64,000 nt of DNA from the NCBI RefSeq assembly GCF_014201375.1, contig NZ_JACHDZ010000006.1:62001-126000 (forward strand). Reading direction: 5' to 3'. Shown piece after piece: positions 28,222-37,157 of the stretch. The translations under genes and the position numbers were made by a program. Under the pieces are notes generated by a model. It searched no databases. It had not been told where the DNA came from and saw only the letters and a program-made list of their open reading frames with translations. Positions within the stretch are counted from its first letter, which is position 1; each line of letters starts with the position of its first letter. This stretch comes from Tunturiibacter empetritectus (GTDB lineage: Bacteria; Acidobacteriota; Terriglobia; Terriglobales; Acidobacteriaceae).

Positions 28222-28620
28222 CTACTTCCACTCCCAGACTTTGGAGGTTGTGTTGCCGGAGGCATCGACATCGTATTCAAAGGCCCCGCAGCTATTGTTG
28301 ATCTGCGCGAGCTTCTGTGATGTCGTCTGGAAGAACAACATACCGCGGTAGCTGACGGAGCCACCTGGCCCAAATTTTCCCAGGCCCGTTCCTGTCCAGG
28401 TGATAGCCTCACCATCCTGCGTCATGCTGAGCCCTTGGCCATGACCATAGATGGAGCCGTCAGCACGGACGATCGACGTATAGCTTCCCATGCCGGTGGT
28501 GGGAACACCGAGCATCTGGCCGCTATCTTCGAATGACACTTCTGCGGTTGGCGGGTCGATGGAAAGCACTCGTCTGACAAGTCTCTTGCCCTTTGTTTCG
28601 CCTATTTGTTGTCCAATCAT
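28222..28620 (-). CDS. Conserved small beta-barrel-like protein, unknown function
   Basis: The 132-residue product starts at an ATG with AGAGGAG at ideal spacing, so a 18-codon upstream extension is discarded. It has no signal peptide or membrane segment. Short strands with many Gly and Ser residues (YTSIVRADGSIYGHGQGLSM, AITWTGTGLGKFGPGGSVSY) suggest a small beta barrel such as an allene-oxide-cyclase-like or DUF3224-like fold; this is a guess from pattern only. A pair of Cys residues is absent apart from one in NNSCGAFEY. No operon partner is evident. Confidence 0.65.
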   Translation of the reverse strand: MIGQQIGETKGKRLVRRVLSIDPPTAEVSFEDSGQMLGVPTTGMGSYTSIVRADGSIYGHGQGLSMTQDGEAITWTGTGLGKFGPGGSVSYRGMLFFQTTSQKLAQINNSCGAFEYDVDASGNTTSKVWEWK

Positions 28621-28797
28621 GATAGATCTCCTCTTTACTTGACTTTGAATTGCCTGTCGCTGGGGAGGGCGCAATTGTAGTCCCCGAAACAGCTAACCGC
28701 CGAAAGAGTATGCCGATGATCGGATACCGCTGCTCAGTTATGGTCACCTTACCCGTCTCCTCTTTGCACTAGACTGATCGGGGAGCCTGAACGAAAG

Positions 28798-29973
28798 TTG
28801 ATTGAGCAAATACAAGTACAGTTAGCTTCGGCGCATCGTAAGGTGTTTCTCTATCTTGCGATTGCAAGCGTGGGCGCATCCTTATCCTCAGCTGCCGTGT
28901 CGGCACAGGAAGTCTCGAGCGTCGCCGTAACTCGCATGCAGCATCTAAGCCACGGCATCAACACCAGTCGGTGGTTCGCGCAGTCGCCCGACAACTACAC
29001 GGTCGAACGTCTACGGAGCTTTACGACGACCGACGACATCGTTCTGATCAGGAAGCTGGGGTTTGACCACATCCGAATTAGCATCGATGCAGAGCCCCTG
29101 CTCGACTGGCAGCACAACCTTCCCCAGGCTACGCCGTTCATGGCGGAGCTGGACCATGTCGTGCAGGTGGCACTTGAACAGAAGTTGGCGGTCATCATCG
29201 ATCTACATCCGGAGAGCCACTACAAACAGCAACTTCTCCAAGCAACCGAACCAGTAGAGCGCTTCGGCATGCTCTGGCAGAACGTTGCAAAGCACTTCAG
29301 CTCCATGGATCCGAACCTTGTCTTCTTTGAGATCATGAACGAGCCCGAGCAGTCCGATCCGTATCGGTGGCAGGGGATCGAGAGCTTCGTCGCCGGCCAG
29401 ATCCGCACAGTTGCACCGCAGCATACGATCATCGCAAGCGGAGCGAGATGGTCGGGACTGGAAGATTTGATGATGCTCGAGCCAATTCCGTATGACAACG
29501 TCATCTATACCTTCCACGACTACGAGCCATTTGCCTTCACCCACCAGGGCGCGACCTGGACCGATCCTGCCGTGCAACCGTTGCGCAGGGTTCCGTACCC
29601 TTCCACGCCGGAAAACGTAGAAAAAAACGTGCAGCAGGAGCCCACATTGGCGGGCCAGCTCTTTGTAAAGCAATATGGCCTGGCGCGATGGGGCGCGCAG
29701 CGTGTGGATGCCACGATCGACTTCGCCGAGCGTTGGTCGAAGCTGCACCATGCTCCCGTGTACTGTGGCGAGTTCGGCGTGCATCGTCCATTCGCTGATG
29801 AAGCCATGCGCGCGCACTGGCTACGTGACATGCGTACCGCACTCGAAAAGCATCACATCGGCTGGGCCATGTGGGACTATCAGGACAACTTCGGCGTCGT
29901 GACGAAAAAGAACGGAACCACCATACCCGACCCTCTAATCCTCGACGCGCTCGGCCTCAGCCCTGCAAAGTAA
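28798..29973 (+). CDS. GH5-family secreted glucanase
   Basis: The 391-residue enzyme has a signal peptide (VFLYLAIASVGASLSSAAVSA) and a TIM-barrel glycosidase domain of GH5 (cellulase family). The acid/base Glu182 lies in FFEIMNEPEQ and the nucleophile Glu325 in VYCGEFGVH. Other conserved features are HIRISIDAEP on strand 3, DLHPESHY on strand 4 and FHDYEPFAFTHQG on strand 6. The end (GWAMWDYQDNFGVV) holds the sugar-stacking Trp. Likely substrates are beta-1,4- or mixed-linked glucans or mannans. A TTG start is inferred. It stands alone between a convergent gene and the encapsulin fossil. Confidence 0.9.
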   Translation: MIEQIQVQLASAHRKVFLYLAIASVGASLSSAAVSAQEVSSVAVTRMQHLSHGINTSRWFAQSPDNYTVERLRSFTTTDDIVLIRKLGFDHIRISIDAEPLLDWQHNLPQATPFMAELDHVVQVALEQKLAVIIDLHPESHYKQQLLQATEPVERFGMLWQNVAKHFSSMDPNLVFFEIMNEPEQSDPYRWQGIESFVAGQIRTVAPQHTIIASGARWSGLEDLMMLEPIPYDNVIYTFHDYEPFAFTHQGATWTDPAVQPLRRVPYPSTPENVEKNVQQEPTLAGQLFVKQYGLARWGAQRVDATIDFAERWSKLHHAPVYCGEFGVHRPFADEAMRAHWLRDMRTALEKHHIGWAMWDYQDNFGVVTKKNGTTIPDPLILDALGLSPAK

Positions 29974-29984
29974 ACTCCCCCTAA

Positions 29985-30149
29985 CCCTTCTGCAACGACC
30001 TCGCCGGCATGATTCGCGCAGTAGAGTTCCGTGACATCGATGCCGGACTCACCTGTATCGCCGCTTTCGGATCGGATGCCTGGGATCGCTTCTCCCAGAG
30101 CCTACGGTATCACCGGCAGCCTAGTGGAAAGGAGCGTATTGTTGCGTAA
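29985..30149 (+). pseudogene. DyP-type peroxidase fragment
   Basis: A 54-codon frame reads LAGMIRAVEFRDIDAGLTC then AAFGSDAWDRFSQSLRYHRQ before a stop. It matches the N-terminal region of encapsulated dye-decolourising peroxidases, where LVRAxGFRDP and GSDAWDRLF are conserved. The preceding 35 residues and the haem domain are missing. It is followed at once by encapsulin remains, the gene order known in Mycobacterium. It cannot encode an active enzyme. Confidence 0.75.
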
Positions 30150-30660
30150 CTCTCAGGCTCCGGCTTCACGGTGAGGACAAGAAAGAACCAGCCAAGGACG
30201 CCGCCAGAAAGATCGCCTTCGCCGAAGACCGCGCCATCTTTAGTGGCTATCGCGAAGCGAACATCCAGGGCGTTCGCGAAGGCACCAGCAATCCAGTCAT
30301 GACTCTTCCTGCCGACGTCCGAAACTACCCTGATGCCGTTGCTCAGGCACTGAGCCAACTACGTCTGGTAGGTGTAAACGGTCCCTACTCCATTCTGCTT
30401 GGAGCCAACGCCTATACAGAACTCGCGGAGACCCGCGATCAAGGGCATCCCGTTCTCGAACACGTCAAACGCCTCGTCGACGGCAATATTATCTGGGCGC
30501 CAGCCATAGAGGGCGCCTTTGTGTTGACCACACGCGGCGGCGACTTCGAGCTCAACATCGGACAGGATGTCTCTATTGGCTATCTCAGTCACACCACGCT
30601 GCCGTTCGGCTCTACCTCCAGGAGACCTTTACGTTCCGTCTCCTGAACGAGCGAGGCATC
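30150..30660 (+). pseudogene. Encapsulin shell-protein pseudogene
   Basis: The frame reads EPAKDAARKIAFAEDRAIFS, then YPDAVAQALSQLRLVGVNGP, LLGANAYTELAETRDQGHPV, LVDGNIIWAPAIEGAFVLTT and GGDFELNIGQDVSIGYLSH, the P-, E- and A-domain core of encapsulin (linocin/Cfp29 family). The first third of the protein is missing, there is no start codon in the right place, and near 30597 a frameshift separates the last strand (AVRLYLQETFTFRLL). Encapsulins self-assemble into protein nanocompartments that store a cargo enzyme through a C-terminal tag. This copy is dead. The preceding fragment belongs to its typical cargo, so a deletion removed the rest of the peroxidase and the N-terminus of the shell protein together. 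Confidence 0.87.
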
Positions 30661-30687
30661 GGTCGTCCTCGCACCTTCCGAGAAGCC

Positions 30688-31272
30688 TTAGGCAAGCGCC
30701 TGTGGCACTGCCTCTTCCCATCTTCCCTGCGCCTTCAAGATAAGCTCCACCACTTCACGCGCGGTGCCACGTCCTGCATGTCGGCGCGTCGTGAAGTGAC
30801 AGATCGCCCTCAACTCAGGCGCTCCATCGGCCACGCACACAGCCAACCCGGCTCGCTGCGCCAGCGGAATGTCCGGCAGATCGTCGCCCATATAGGCAAC
30901 TTCCTCTTCGGTCACGCCCGCCTTTCGCATGCACTCCTCAAACGCCTCGGTCTTCTTCGCCTGTCCCAGATAGACAAAAGTGACCTTCAATTCTTTGGCG
31001 CGCCGGGCAACGGCAGGTGAAGACCGACCGGTGATGAACCCTGTCTGAATCCCCATCGTGTGCGCGAGCGACAGGCCTTGCCCGTCTTGCGCATTGAACA
31101 CCTTCATCTCAGAGACGACAGGATCTCCTGACCCATCAGAGGCAGTCGTCGAGATCAGACAGACGCCGCCATCGGTCAGAGTACCATCAACATCCATCAG
31201 AAACAGTTTGATCTTACGGGCACGGGCCAGCACGTCTGGAGAAGCAAGGAAAGCCAGGGCGGTGTCAGACAT
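30688..31272 (-). CDS. kdsC: KdsC-like HAD phosphatase
   Basis: The 194-residue protein has the HAD motifs in order: motif I FLMDVDGTLTDGG, motif II FITGRSSPAV, the Lys of motif III in KKTEAFEECM, and motif IV VAYMGDDLPD. Length and lack of a cap domain fit the tetrameric KDO-8-phosphate phosphatase subfamily, which makes KDO for lipopolysaccharide. Other phosphatases of that clade act on related sugar acids, so the symbol is tentative. It has no operon partners here and overlaps nothing; it is convergent with the encapsulin remnant. Confidence 0.8.
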   Translation of the reverse strand: MSDTALAFLASPDVLARARKIKLFLMDVDGTLTDGGVCLISTTASDGSGDPVVSEMKVFNAQDGQGLSLAHTMGIQTGFITGRSSPAVARRAKELKVTFVYLGQAKKTEAFEECMRKAGVTEEEVAYMGDDLPDIPLAQRAGLAVCVADGAPELRAICHFTTRRHAGRGTAREVVELILKAQGRWEEAVPQALA

Positions 31273-31393
31273 AAAATGATTCTAATGCAGTCCCCAAAGC
31301 CAAACTGAGTCCCTAATGGACTCTCTACGAGAGTGTTCCGTACTGAAGCCGCCTGTAACACCCGATCAACAGAGAGCTTGGTAATCTGTCACA

Positions 31394-34225
31394 ATGACAA
31401 CCCGACACCATGCTGCTCACTTCCTGGCAGTGGCACTCATTCTGAAAACCGCTTCTATGACGGCACAATCTGGCTCGACAAGTGTTGATCTTCCCACGAG
31501 CAAGGAGATGCTACAGCCGGTCCCGGGCAATCCGCAGAGGCTCAATGGACTTCCGCTCTCGATGGCTATCTCGCCGGATCGACGATTTGTCATCACAGTC
31601 AACGCGGGATATGGAACCTTCGAGTCCGGGTACAAACAGTCGCTCGCGGTAATGGATACTCAGACCGGAGTGGTGGAAGACTTTCCAGACGATAGAACCC
31701 CGATAAAGGCCAGACAGACGCTCTATTCAGGTCTGGCCTTCAGCCGAGATGGCAGACACGTGTACGCGAGCATGGGGTCCGAAACCGATCCCCTCGGCAC
31801 CGGGAAAGATGACACCGGTAGCGGCATCGCAGTCTATGGTTTCAACGCAGGAAAAATCTCACAGGAACGAATGATCAAGATCCCTCTGCAGCAACTGGCC
31901 GCGGGCCGGAGGACGCTGCTGACCGGCAGCACCGCCGCGGATAAAGGCATACCGTTTCCTGCCGCAATCGCGGTAATAGGTCCCTCTGGCTCAGAAAAAC
32001 TTTTAGTGGCGGATAATCTGTCAGACGACGTACTACTGATGGACCCAGCTTCGGGTACTATCCTTACTCGGTTCGATCTCGCGGAAAATGATGCAGTCCC
32101 TTCGACCTACCCTGTCGCACTCAGCGTCTCAAAAGATGAAACCCGAGCGTTTGTGGCACTGTGGAATGCAAGCGAGATTGTAGAACTGGATTTGAAGAAT
32201 GGGACCGTTGGCCGAAAGCTTGCGCTGCTAAAGCCAGACGGTACGACCGCAGCCGGAACTCATCCCTGTGCGCTCGAGATGTCCGCCGATGGCCGAACCA
32301 TGTACGTTGCGTTAGCGAACCGCGATGCAGTTGCCGCAGTCAATATAGATGGCCGCCAATTCTCGATAAAAGGTTACTTCGACACTCGACTGCCGCACCA
32401 GACCTACTTCGGGGCAGAGCCCGAGGCGCTGGCTTTGTCTTCCGATGGTTCAAGGCTCTACGTAGCGAACGCGATCACCGACGCCATCGCAGTGTTTGAC
32501 ACCAGAAAACTGTCGGCCAAGGCAGCGAAGGTTGGGATGGTCGAACCTTTAGGCTTTGTACCAACGGAGTGGATGCCGATGTCAATCGGGCTCATCGACG
32601 AAAAGCTCTACGTTGCAACTGCCAAAGGCAAAGGAACGGGACCAAACAACTTCCCGCAGCGACAACTCGACGGGACACAAACAAAGGCGGCATCTTCCAG
32701 CTACATCGCAACGCTCCTTTATGGATCTCTTGCAGTGTTGGACACGCAGTCCATGGAGAGAGAACTTCCTAAGTGGACGGCCAAAGTAGTTGAGTCGAAT
32801 CGGATGAAGGCGGCCGAAGAAAAGATCCAGTTTGCAGGCAGCCGGCAGGATCGCATCAAACATGTCATTTACATCATTAAAGAAAATCGCACCTACGATC
32901 AGATCTTTGGAGATCTCAGACAAAACGGGAAGGCCGTCGGCAACGGGGACTCAAGACTGACGATGTACGGCTCAGAGATCACGCCGAATCAGCACAAACT
33001 CGCTCTACAGTTTGGAGTGCTGGATAACTTCTACGACTCCGGCGAAGTGTCGGGCGACGGCCACGTGTGGTCAACCGCCGGCATCGGCACAGACTATCTC
33101 GAGAAGACATGGCAGCAGAGCTACCGAGGAGATGAGCGGACCTACGACTTTGAAGGCGTAGTTGCCGAGGGTTATCCTCTCCTGCAAAAAATTCCCGATA
33201 TCAATGAACCCAAAAGCGGATATCTGTGGGGAAACCTCGCGCGTCAAAACAAAACTTACTACCACTTTGGCGAATACATCTCGTCCACATTCTGTGATGC
33301 CAAAAAAACAGTAAGCCCTCAGGAAGGACCGCAACTGGAGGGAGCGAAGTGCCAAAAGCCCTCGGTTATGTCTGGAGAGACGCTGCCGGCTGAGTGGGGT
33401 GGCTGCGTGAATAAGTGGCCATGGCCCATCCCGCTCCTGGCGACAAACATCGCAACCAAGCCGGAGTTAGTCGGGCACTTTGCGGTCGAGCAACCAGATT
33501 TCAATCTAAGGATCCCAGATCAGATCCGGGTTAATGTCTTCATGAAGCATTTTGAAAGATGGGTCGCCGACCGCGAAGCAGGCAACGACGACATGCCGAA
33601 CTTCATCCTGCTTCGACTTGGAAATGACCACACAGCAGGAACAACGCCCGGTGGACCCACCCCTAAGTCTTCGATCGCCGATAACGATCTGGCCGTAGGC
33701 CGCGCAGTCGACGCGGTATCCCATTCTGCCTATTGGGACGACACGGCATTTTTCATTCTGGAAGACGACGCGCAGGCCGGTGCGGATCATGTGGATGCGC
33801 ACCGCAGTCTGGCTCTGGTTGTCAGCAAATACTCCCCGAAGGCGGCGAATGGACAAGCCTTCGTTGACAGTCGCTTCTACTCGACGGTCAGCGTTCTGCG
33901 TACAATGGAGATCCTCCTGGGCCTTCCGCCGATGAACAACAACGATGCGTTCAGCTCCATGATGGGGTCATTGTTCACCGGAGATGGGAGTCAGCCGCCA
34001 TTCTCCGCCGATTACAGAAATCGCGATAATGCCCTCATCTACACCGCAAATACGAAGACCGCACCAGGAGCGAAGGCGTCTCAGAGAATGGACTTCCGTC
34101 ACGCAGATCATGCAGATACACAAAAGCTAAATGTGATCCTCTGGAAGGACGCCATGGGAGACGCCCCGATACCGGCACTCCTGAACGCCCGCCCCAAGAA
34201 GCAGAAGAATGACGATGACGACTAA
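31394..34225 (+). CDS. Secreted beta-propeller phosphoesterase-family protein
   Basis: The 943-residue protein has a signal peptide ending near MTAQS, then a seven-bladed type propeller with YVTN-like blades (residues about 40-400; for example LSSDGSRLYVANAITDAIAV). Residues about 485-830 form a phosphoesterase domain of the acid phosphatase/phospholipase C family: HVIYIIKENRTYDQIFGDLR at its start and FFILEDDAQAGADHVDAHRS near the end, whose Asp/His residues bind the metal. The substrate, phospholipid or another phosphoester, is not defined for this fusion type. It stands alone. The terminal run of Asp residues (NDDDD) is odd. Confidence 0.85.
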   Translation: MTTRHHAAHFLAVALILKTASMTAQSGSTSVDLPTSKEMLQPVPGNPQRLNGLPLSMAISPDRRFVITVNAGYGTFESGYKQSLAVMDTQTGVVEDFPDDRTPIKARQTLYSGLAFSRDGRHVYASMGSETDPLGTGKDDTGSGIAVYGFNAGKISQERMIKIPLQQLAAGRRTLLTGSTAADKGIPFPAAIAVIGPSGSEKLLVADNLSDDVLLMDPASGTILTRFDLAENDAVPSTYPVALSVSKDETRAFVALWNASEIVELDLKNGTVGRKLALLKPDGTTAAGTHPCALEMSADGRTMYVALANRDAVAAVNIDGRQFSIKGYFDTRLPHQTYFGAEPEALALSSDGSRLYVANAITDAIAVFDTRKLSAKAAKVGMVEPLGFVPTEWMPMSIGLIDEKLYVATAKGKGTGPNNFPQRQLDGTQTKAASSSYIATLLYGSLAVLDTQSMERELPKWTAKVVESNRMKAAEEKIQFAGSRQDRIKHVIYIIKENRTYDQIFGDLRQNGKAVGNGDSRLTMYGSEITPNQHKLALQFGVLDNFYDSGEVSGDGHVWSTAGIGTDYLEKTWQQSYRGDERTYDFEGVVAEGYPLLQKIPDINEPKSGYLWGNLARQNKTYYHFGEYISSTFCDAKKTVSPQEGPQLEGAKCQKPSVMSGETLPAEWGGCVNKWPWPIPLLATNIATKPELVGHFAVEQPDFNLRIPDQIRVNVFMKHFERWVADREAGNDDMPNFILLRLGNDHTAGTTPGGPTPKSSIADNDLAVGRAVDAVSHSAYWDDTAFFILEDDAQAGADHVDAHRSLALVVSKYSPKAANGQAFVDSRFYSTVSVLRTMEILLGLPPMNNNDAFSSMMGSLFTGDGSQPPFSADYRNRDNALIYTANTKTAPGAKASQRMDFRHADHADTQKLNVILWKDAMGDAPIPALLNARPKKQKNDDDD

Positions 34226-34352
34226 TAGCAAGTTATTTGGCCTGATCACGAAGGTGCAAGTATCCTTCTCGAGCACAAAGAACAGTGAAATTCCGAAGTT
34301 GTGATCACTTTCAAATTCGTTTTTGGAAGCTCCTAAGCTTGTCGCGAGCCAT

Positions 34353-34757
34353 CTATTTACTTCTTGCAGTTCGTCGCGCAGCCTTTGATTTAGCCGCTCT
34401 CGTCTGCCGCTCTCCGTCGGCCAACTGAACCTTATGCGCCGTAACAATGGCTCCAATCAACCCTGGAAAGCGCTTGTCAATCTCCGCGCAACGAGACGTG
34501 TTGTGCATCTCAACCCCTTGGCGCTCCCCCCGAATCAACCCAGCTTCGCGAAGTATCTTGAAGTGCTGTGAAAGCGTCGACTTCGGTATTGGTTTCTCGC
34601 TGATATTCGAAAACGCCACGCAATTATGCGAGCAATTCTGTCCAACAATATCGGCATAGATCGCCACACGCACAGGGTCAGACAAAGCATGAAGGATCGC
34701 TTCAACCGTCACGTCCTGGACCGAGGGGTGGAATAAAGGCCTCATGTACACCACCAT
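34353..34757 (-). CDS. ArsR-type winged-helix regulator
   Basis: A 134-residue small regulator with a winged helix: ILHALSDPVRVAIYADIVG, then PIPKSTLSQHFKILREAGLI (recognition helix) and GERQGVEMHNTS (wing). Two cysteines (QNCSHNC) lie between helices, where some relatives sense metals or redox state. The C-terminus is Arg/Ala/Lys-rich. It is divergent from two SDR genes, the usual arrangement for autoregulated repressors of dehydrogenases. The start may be four codons further in, at 34745. Confidence 0.87.
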   Translation of the reverse strand: MVVYMRPLFHPSVQDVTVEAILHALSDPVRVAIYADIVGQNCSHNCVAFSNISEKPIPKSTLSQHFKILREAGLIRGERQGVEMHNTSRCAEIDKRFPGLIGAIVTAHKVQLADGERQTRAAKSKAARRTARSK

Positions 34758-34909
34758 AGTCCCTTAAAAGGAATTGTTCAATAGTACATAAATCCCGAAC
34801 TAATGAATCCTTCAGCTACCGAACCCCATCTACTCACCAGCAGTCGGAACCTGCGACCGCAGGCAGTGCAAATCTCAAGTTTCTAAAGCAACTCAAAGAG
34901 GAACCAGTC

Positions 34910-35656
34910 ATGAGCAAGCTAAAGGGTAAAGTCGCAGTCGTCACCGGCGCATCCAAGGGTATCGGAGCCGCCATCGCCAAGTCGCTCGCCTCCGAAGGTG
35001 CATCCGTGGTCGTCAACTACGCCTCCAGCAAGTCTGGTGCAGACACCGTCGTATCCGCCATCACCGCAGCCGGAGGCAAAGCCGTCGCCGTCGGTGGTGA
35101 TGTCTCCAAGGCCACAGAAGCGCAGGGCATCATCGACGCAGCCGTCAAGAACTACGGACGCCTCGACATCCTCGTCAATAACTCCGGTGTCTACGAGTTC
35201 TCCCCCCTCGAAGCAGTAACCGAAGAGCAGTTCCACAAGATCTTCAACATCAACGTACTCGGCGTTCTACTCACCACGCAAGCAGCGGTCAAGCATCTCG
35301 GCGAAGGGGCCAGCATCATCAACATCGGCTCTGGCGTCAGCAGCATCACCCCTCCCAACAGCGCCGTCTACACGGGCACCAAGGGCGCTCTCGACGCCAT
35401 CACCGGCGTCCTCGCAAAGGAACTTGGCCCACGTAAGATCCGCGTCAACTCCGTCAACCCCGGCATCGTCGATACCGAAGGCACGCAATCCGCAGGCTTC
35501 ATCGGATCCGACTTCGAGAAAGCACTCGTCGCGCAAACTCCCCTCGGTCGCGCGGGCCGCGTCGACGACATCGCCTCCGTCGTAACCTTCTTTGCATCCG
35601 ACGACGCAAAGTGGATCACCGGCGAGCGCGTCATCACCGGCGGCGGCCTCCGCTAA
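34910..35656 (+). CDS. SDR-family oxidoreductase
   Basis: The 248-residue classical short-chain dehydrogenase shows [16 protein letters not shown] (cofactor glycine motif), NNSG, and the catalytic Ser-Tyr-Lys in [20 protein letters not shown]. The charge pattern after strand 2 ([10 protein letters not shown]) suggests NADPH. The end has [19 protein letters not shown] precedes the ATG. It is the first gene divergent from the ArsR-type regulator and is followed by a second, diverged SDR. The substrate is unknown. Confidence 0.92.
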   Translation: MSKLKGKVAVVTGASKGIGAAIAKSLASEGASVVVNYASSKSGADTVVSAITAAGGKAVAVGGDVSKATEAQGIIDAAVKNYGRLDILVNNSGVYEFSPLEAVTEEQFHKIFNINVLGVLLTTQAAVKHLGEGASIINIGSGVSSITPPNSAVYTGTKGALDAITGVLAKELGPRKIRVNSVNPGIVDTEGTQSAGFIGSDFEKALVAQTPLGRAGRVDDIASVVTFFASDDAKWITGERVITGGGLR

Positions 35657-35666
35657 CCTCACACAA

Positions 35667-35708
35667 AGCCCACTCAACGCTAGCGTCATCATGAGTTTTG
35701 AGTGGGCT
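35667..35708 (+). terminator. Stem-loop between the two SDR genes
   Basis: AGCCCACTCAA (35667-35677) pairs perfectly with TTGAGTGGGCT (35698-35708), an 11-bp stem with a 20-nt loop. It may limit read-through into the second SDR gene. Confidence 0.55.
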
Positions 35709-35762
35709 CGCATCCCGACTTTAGCGAACGCCAGCAGCAAAAATGCGAAAGGAAGAATTTAC

Positions 35763-36494
35763 ATGGGCAAACTCGATGGAAAAGTAGCAGTCATCACCGC
35801 CGCAACGTCAGGCATGGCACTCGCCACCGCTAAGCTGTTCGTAAAAGAAGGCGCATATGTCTTCATCACCGGCCGTCGCCAGGACAAACTCGATGAAGCC
35901 GTCAAGGCAATCGGCAAGAATGTGACAGGCGTGCAGGGCGACGCCGCAAACCTCGCTGACCTCGATCGCTTGTACGAAACCGTAAAAAAAGAAAAAGGAA
36001 AGATCGATGTCCTCTTCGCGAGTGCGGGCCAGGGCGAGTTCGCCAAGATCGGCGAGGTCACCGAAGAACACTTTGACAAAACATTCAACCTCAATGTACG
36101 CGGCACGCTCTTCACCGTGCAGAAGGCACTCCCGCTCTTCAACGACGGCGGCTCCATCTTCATGAACGGTTCCATCGCCAGCATTAAGGGCTTCCCTGCC
36201 TTCGGCGTCTACAGCGCCAGCAAAGCCGCGGTACGATCCTTTGCGCGCACGTGGCTCAACGACCTCAAGGACCGCAAGATCCGCGTCAACGTCCTCAGCC
36301 CAGGAACCATCGACACTCCCATTCTCGATCCGCTCGGTCCTGACGCGAAGGAATACTTCAAGACCCTCATCCCGCGTGGTGAGATCGGTCGCCCCGAAGA
36401 GATCGCAACCGTTGCGCTCTTTCTCGCCTCTGACGATTCCAGTTTCGTCAATGGCATCGAGCTATTCGTAGATGGCGGAACTGCACAGATCTAA
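35763..36494 (+). CDS. SDR-family protein with altered glycine motif
   Basis: The ATG at 35763 has AAAGGAAG upstream and gives a normal 243-residue SDR; the longer frame reads through the hairpin and is not used. The cofactor motif, usually TGxxxGIG, reads [12 protein letters not shown]: the first and last glycines are replaced by Ala and Ala. The catalytic triad remains (Ser near FMNGSIAS and YSASK), as do the NVRG and PG turns. Cofactor binding may therefore be weakened or altered. It follows the first SDR in tandem after about 100 bp and ends before a hairpin. Confidence 0.9.
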   Translation: MGKLDGKVAVITAATSGMALATAKLFVKEGAYVFITGRRQDKLDEAVKAIGKNVTGVQGDAANLADLDRLYETVKKEKGKIDVLFASAGQGEFAKIGEVTEEHFDKTFNLNVRGTLFTVQKALPLFNDGGSIFMNGSIASIKGFPAFGVYSASKAAVRSFARTWLNDLKDRKIRVNVLSPGTIDTPILDPLGPDAKEYFKTLIPRGEIGRPEEIATVALFLASDDSSFVNGIELFVDGGTAQI

Positions 36495-36518
36495 CGCAAC
36501 AACACATAGCTGAAGACG

Positions 36519-36571
36519 AACTGAGTTCGCCACGCTGCCGACGCATAAAGCGGCGTGGCACCCTCGGTTCA
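36519..36571 (+). terminator. Hairpin after the second SDR gene
   Basis: GCCACGC (36530-36536) pairs with GCGTGGC (36554-36560), and the outer arms GAACTGAG and CTCGGTTC also pair with one G-T. No T run follows. Confidence 0.45.
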
Positions 36572-36645
36572 GGCACAGAAGTAGAGATCATCCATGATTG
36601 AATGCATCGTTATTTTGGCTTTTTCCATAAGAGAGGTACTACAGC

Positions 36646-37143
36646 ATGAACACAGAAGCTTCGCTCATCGACTCGGCCCTCCGCGGGTGGAAGGCAAACG
36701 TTGACCGTACAACGAAACTTTTCAGCGCTCTAACAGAGATGCAGCTTCTCGATCAGGTGGCTCCCGGAAAGAACAGGCATATCTATCTCTGGGGTCATCT
36801 GACGGCCAGCAGCGACGCGCTCTTTCCTCTGTTGGGGTTAGGCGAGAGACTGCATCCGGAACTCGATTCGATCTTTATCTTCAATCCCGACGGGCACTCC
36901 CAGAATCTTCCCTCGGGAGCAGACCTGAAGCGAATCTGGAATGAAGTCAACGATGCCCTATGGACAGCGTTCTCGAACTTGTCAGCCTCAGACTGGGCAC
37001 AAAGACACACCGCCATCTCCGAAGAAGACTTCAAGCTCGAACCTCATCGCAACCGCTTCACCATCCTGCTCGGCAGAACAGCACATCTCGCATATCACTT
37101 CGGCCAGGCAAAGCTAGCGCAGCAAGATAACTCCAAACGATAG
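36646..37143 (+). CDS. DinB-like protein
   Basis: A 165-residue four-helix-bundle protein. The pattern IYLWGHLTASSDALFPLLGL near residue 50 and TAHLAYHFGQAKLAQ near the end fits the DinB/YfiT metal-binding superfamily, with His residues positioned as likely ligands (HL near 50, HLAYH near 150). These enzymes often use bacillithiol, mycothiol or similar thiols, but many have no known activity. GAGAGG precedes the ATG. It is monocistronic, with a convergent exporter gene downstream. Confidence 0.75.
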   Translation: MNTEASLIDSALRGWKANVDRTTKLFSALTEMQLLDQVAPGKNRHIYLWGHLTASSDALFPLLGLGERLHPELDSIFIFNPDGHSQNLPSGADLKRIWNEVNDALWTAFSNLSASDWAQRHTAISEEDFKLEPHRNRFTILLGRTAHLAYHFGQAKLAQQDNSKR

Positions 37144-37157
37144 GCCCAAACGAACAC

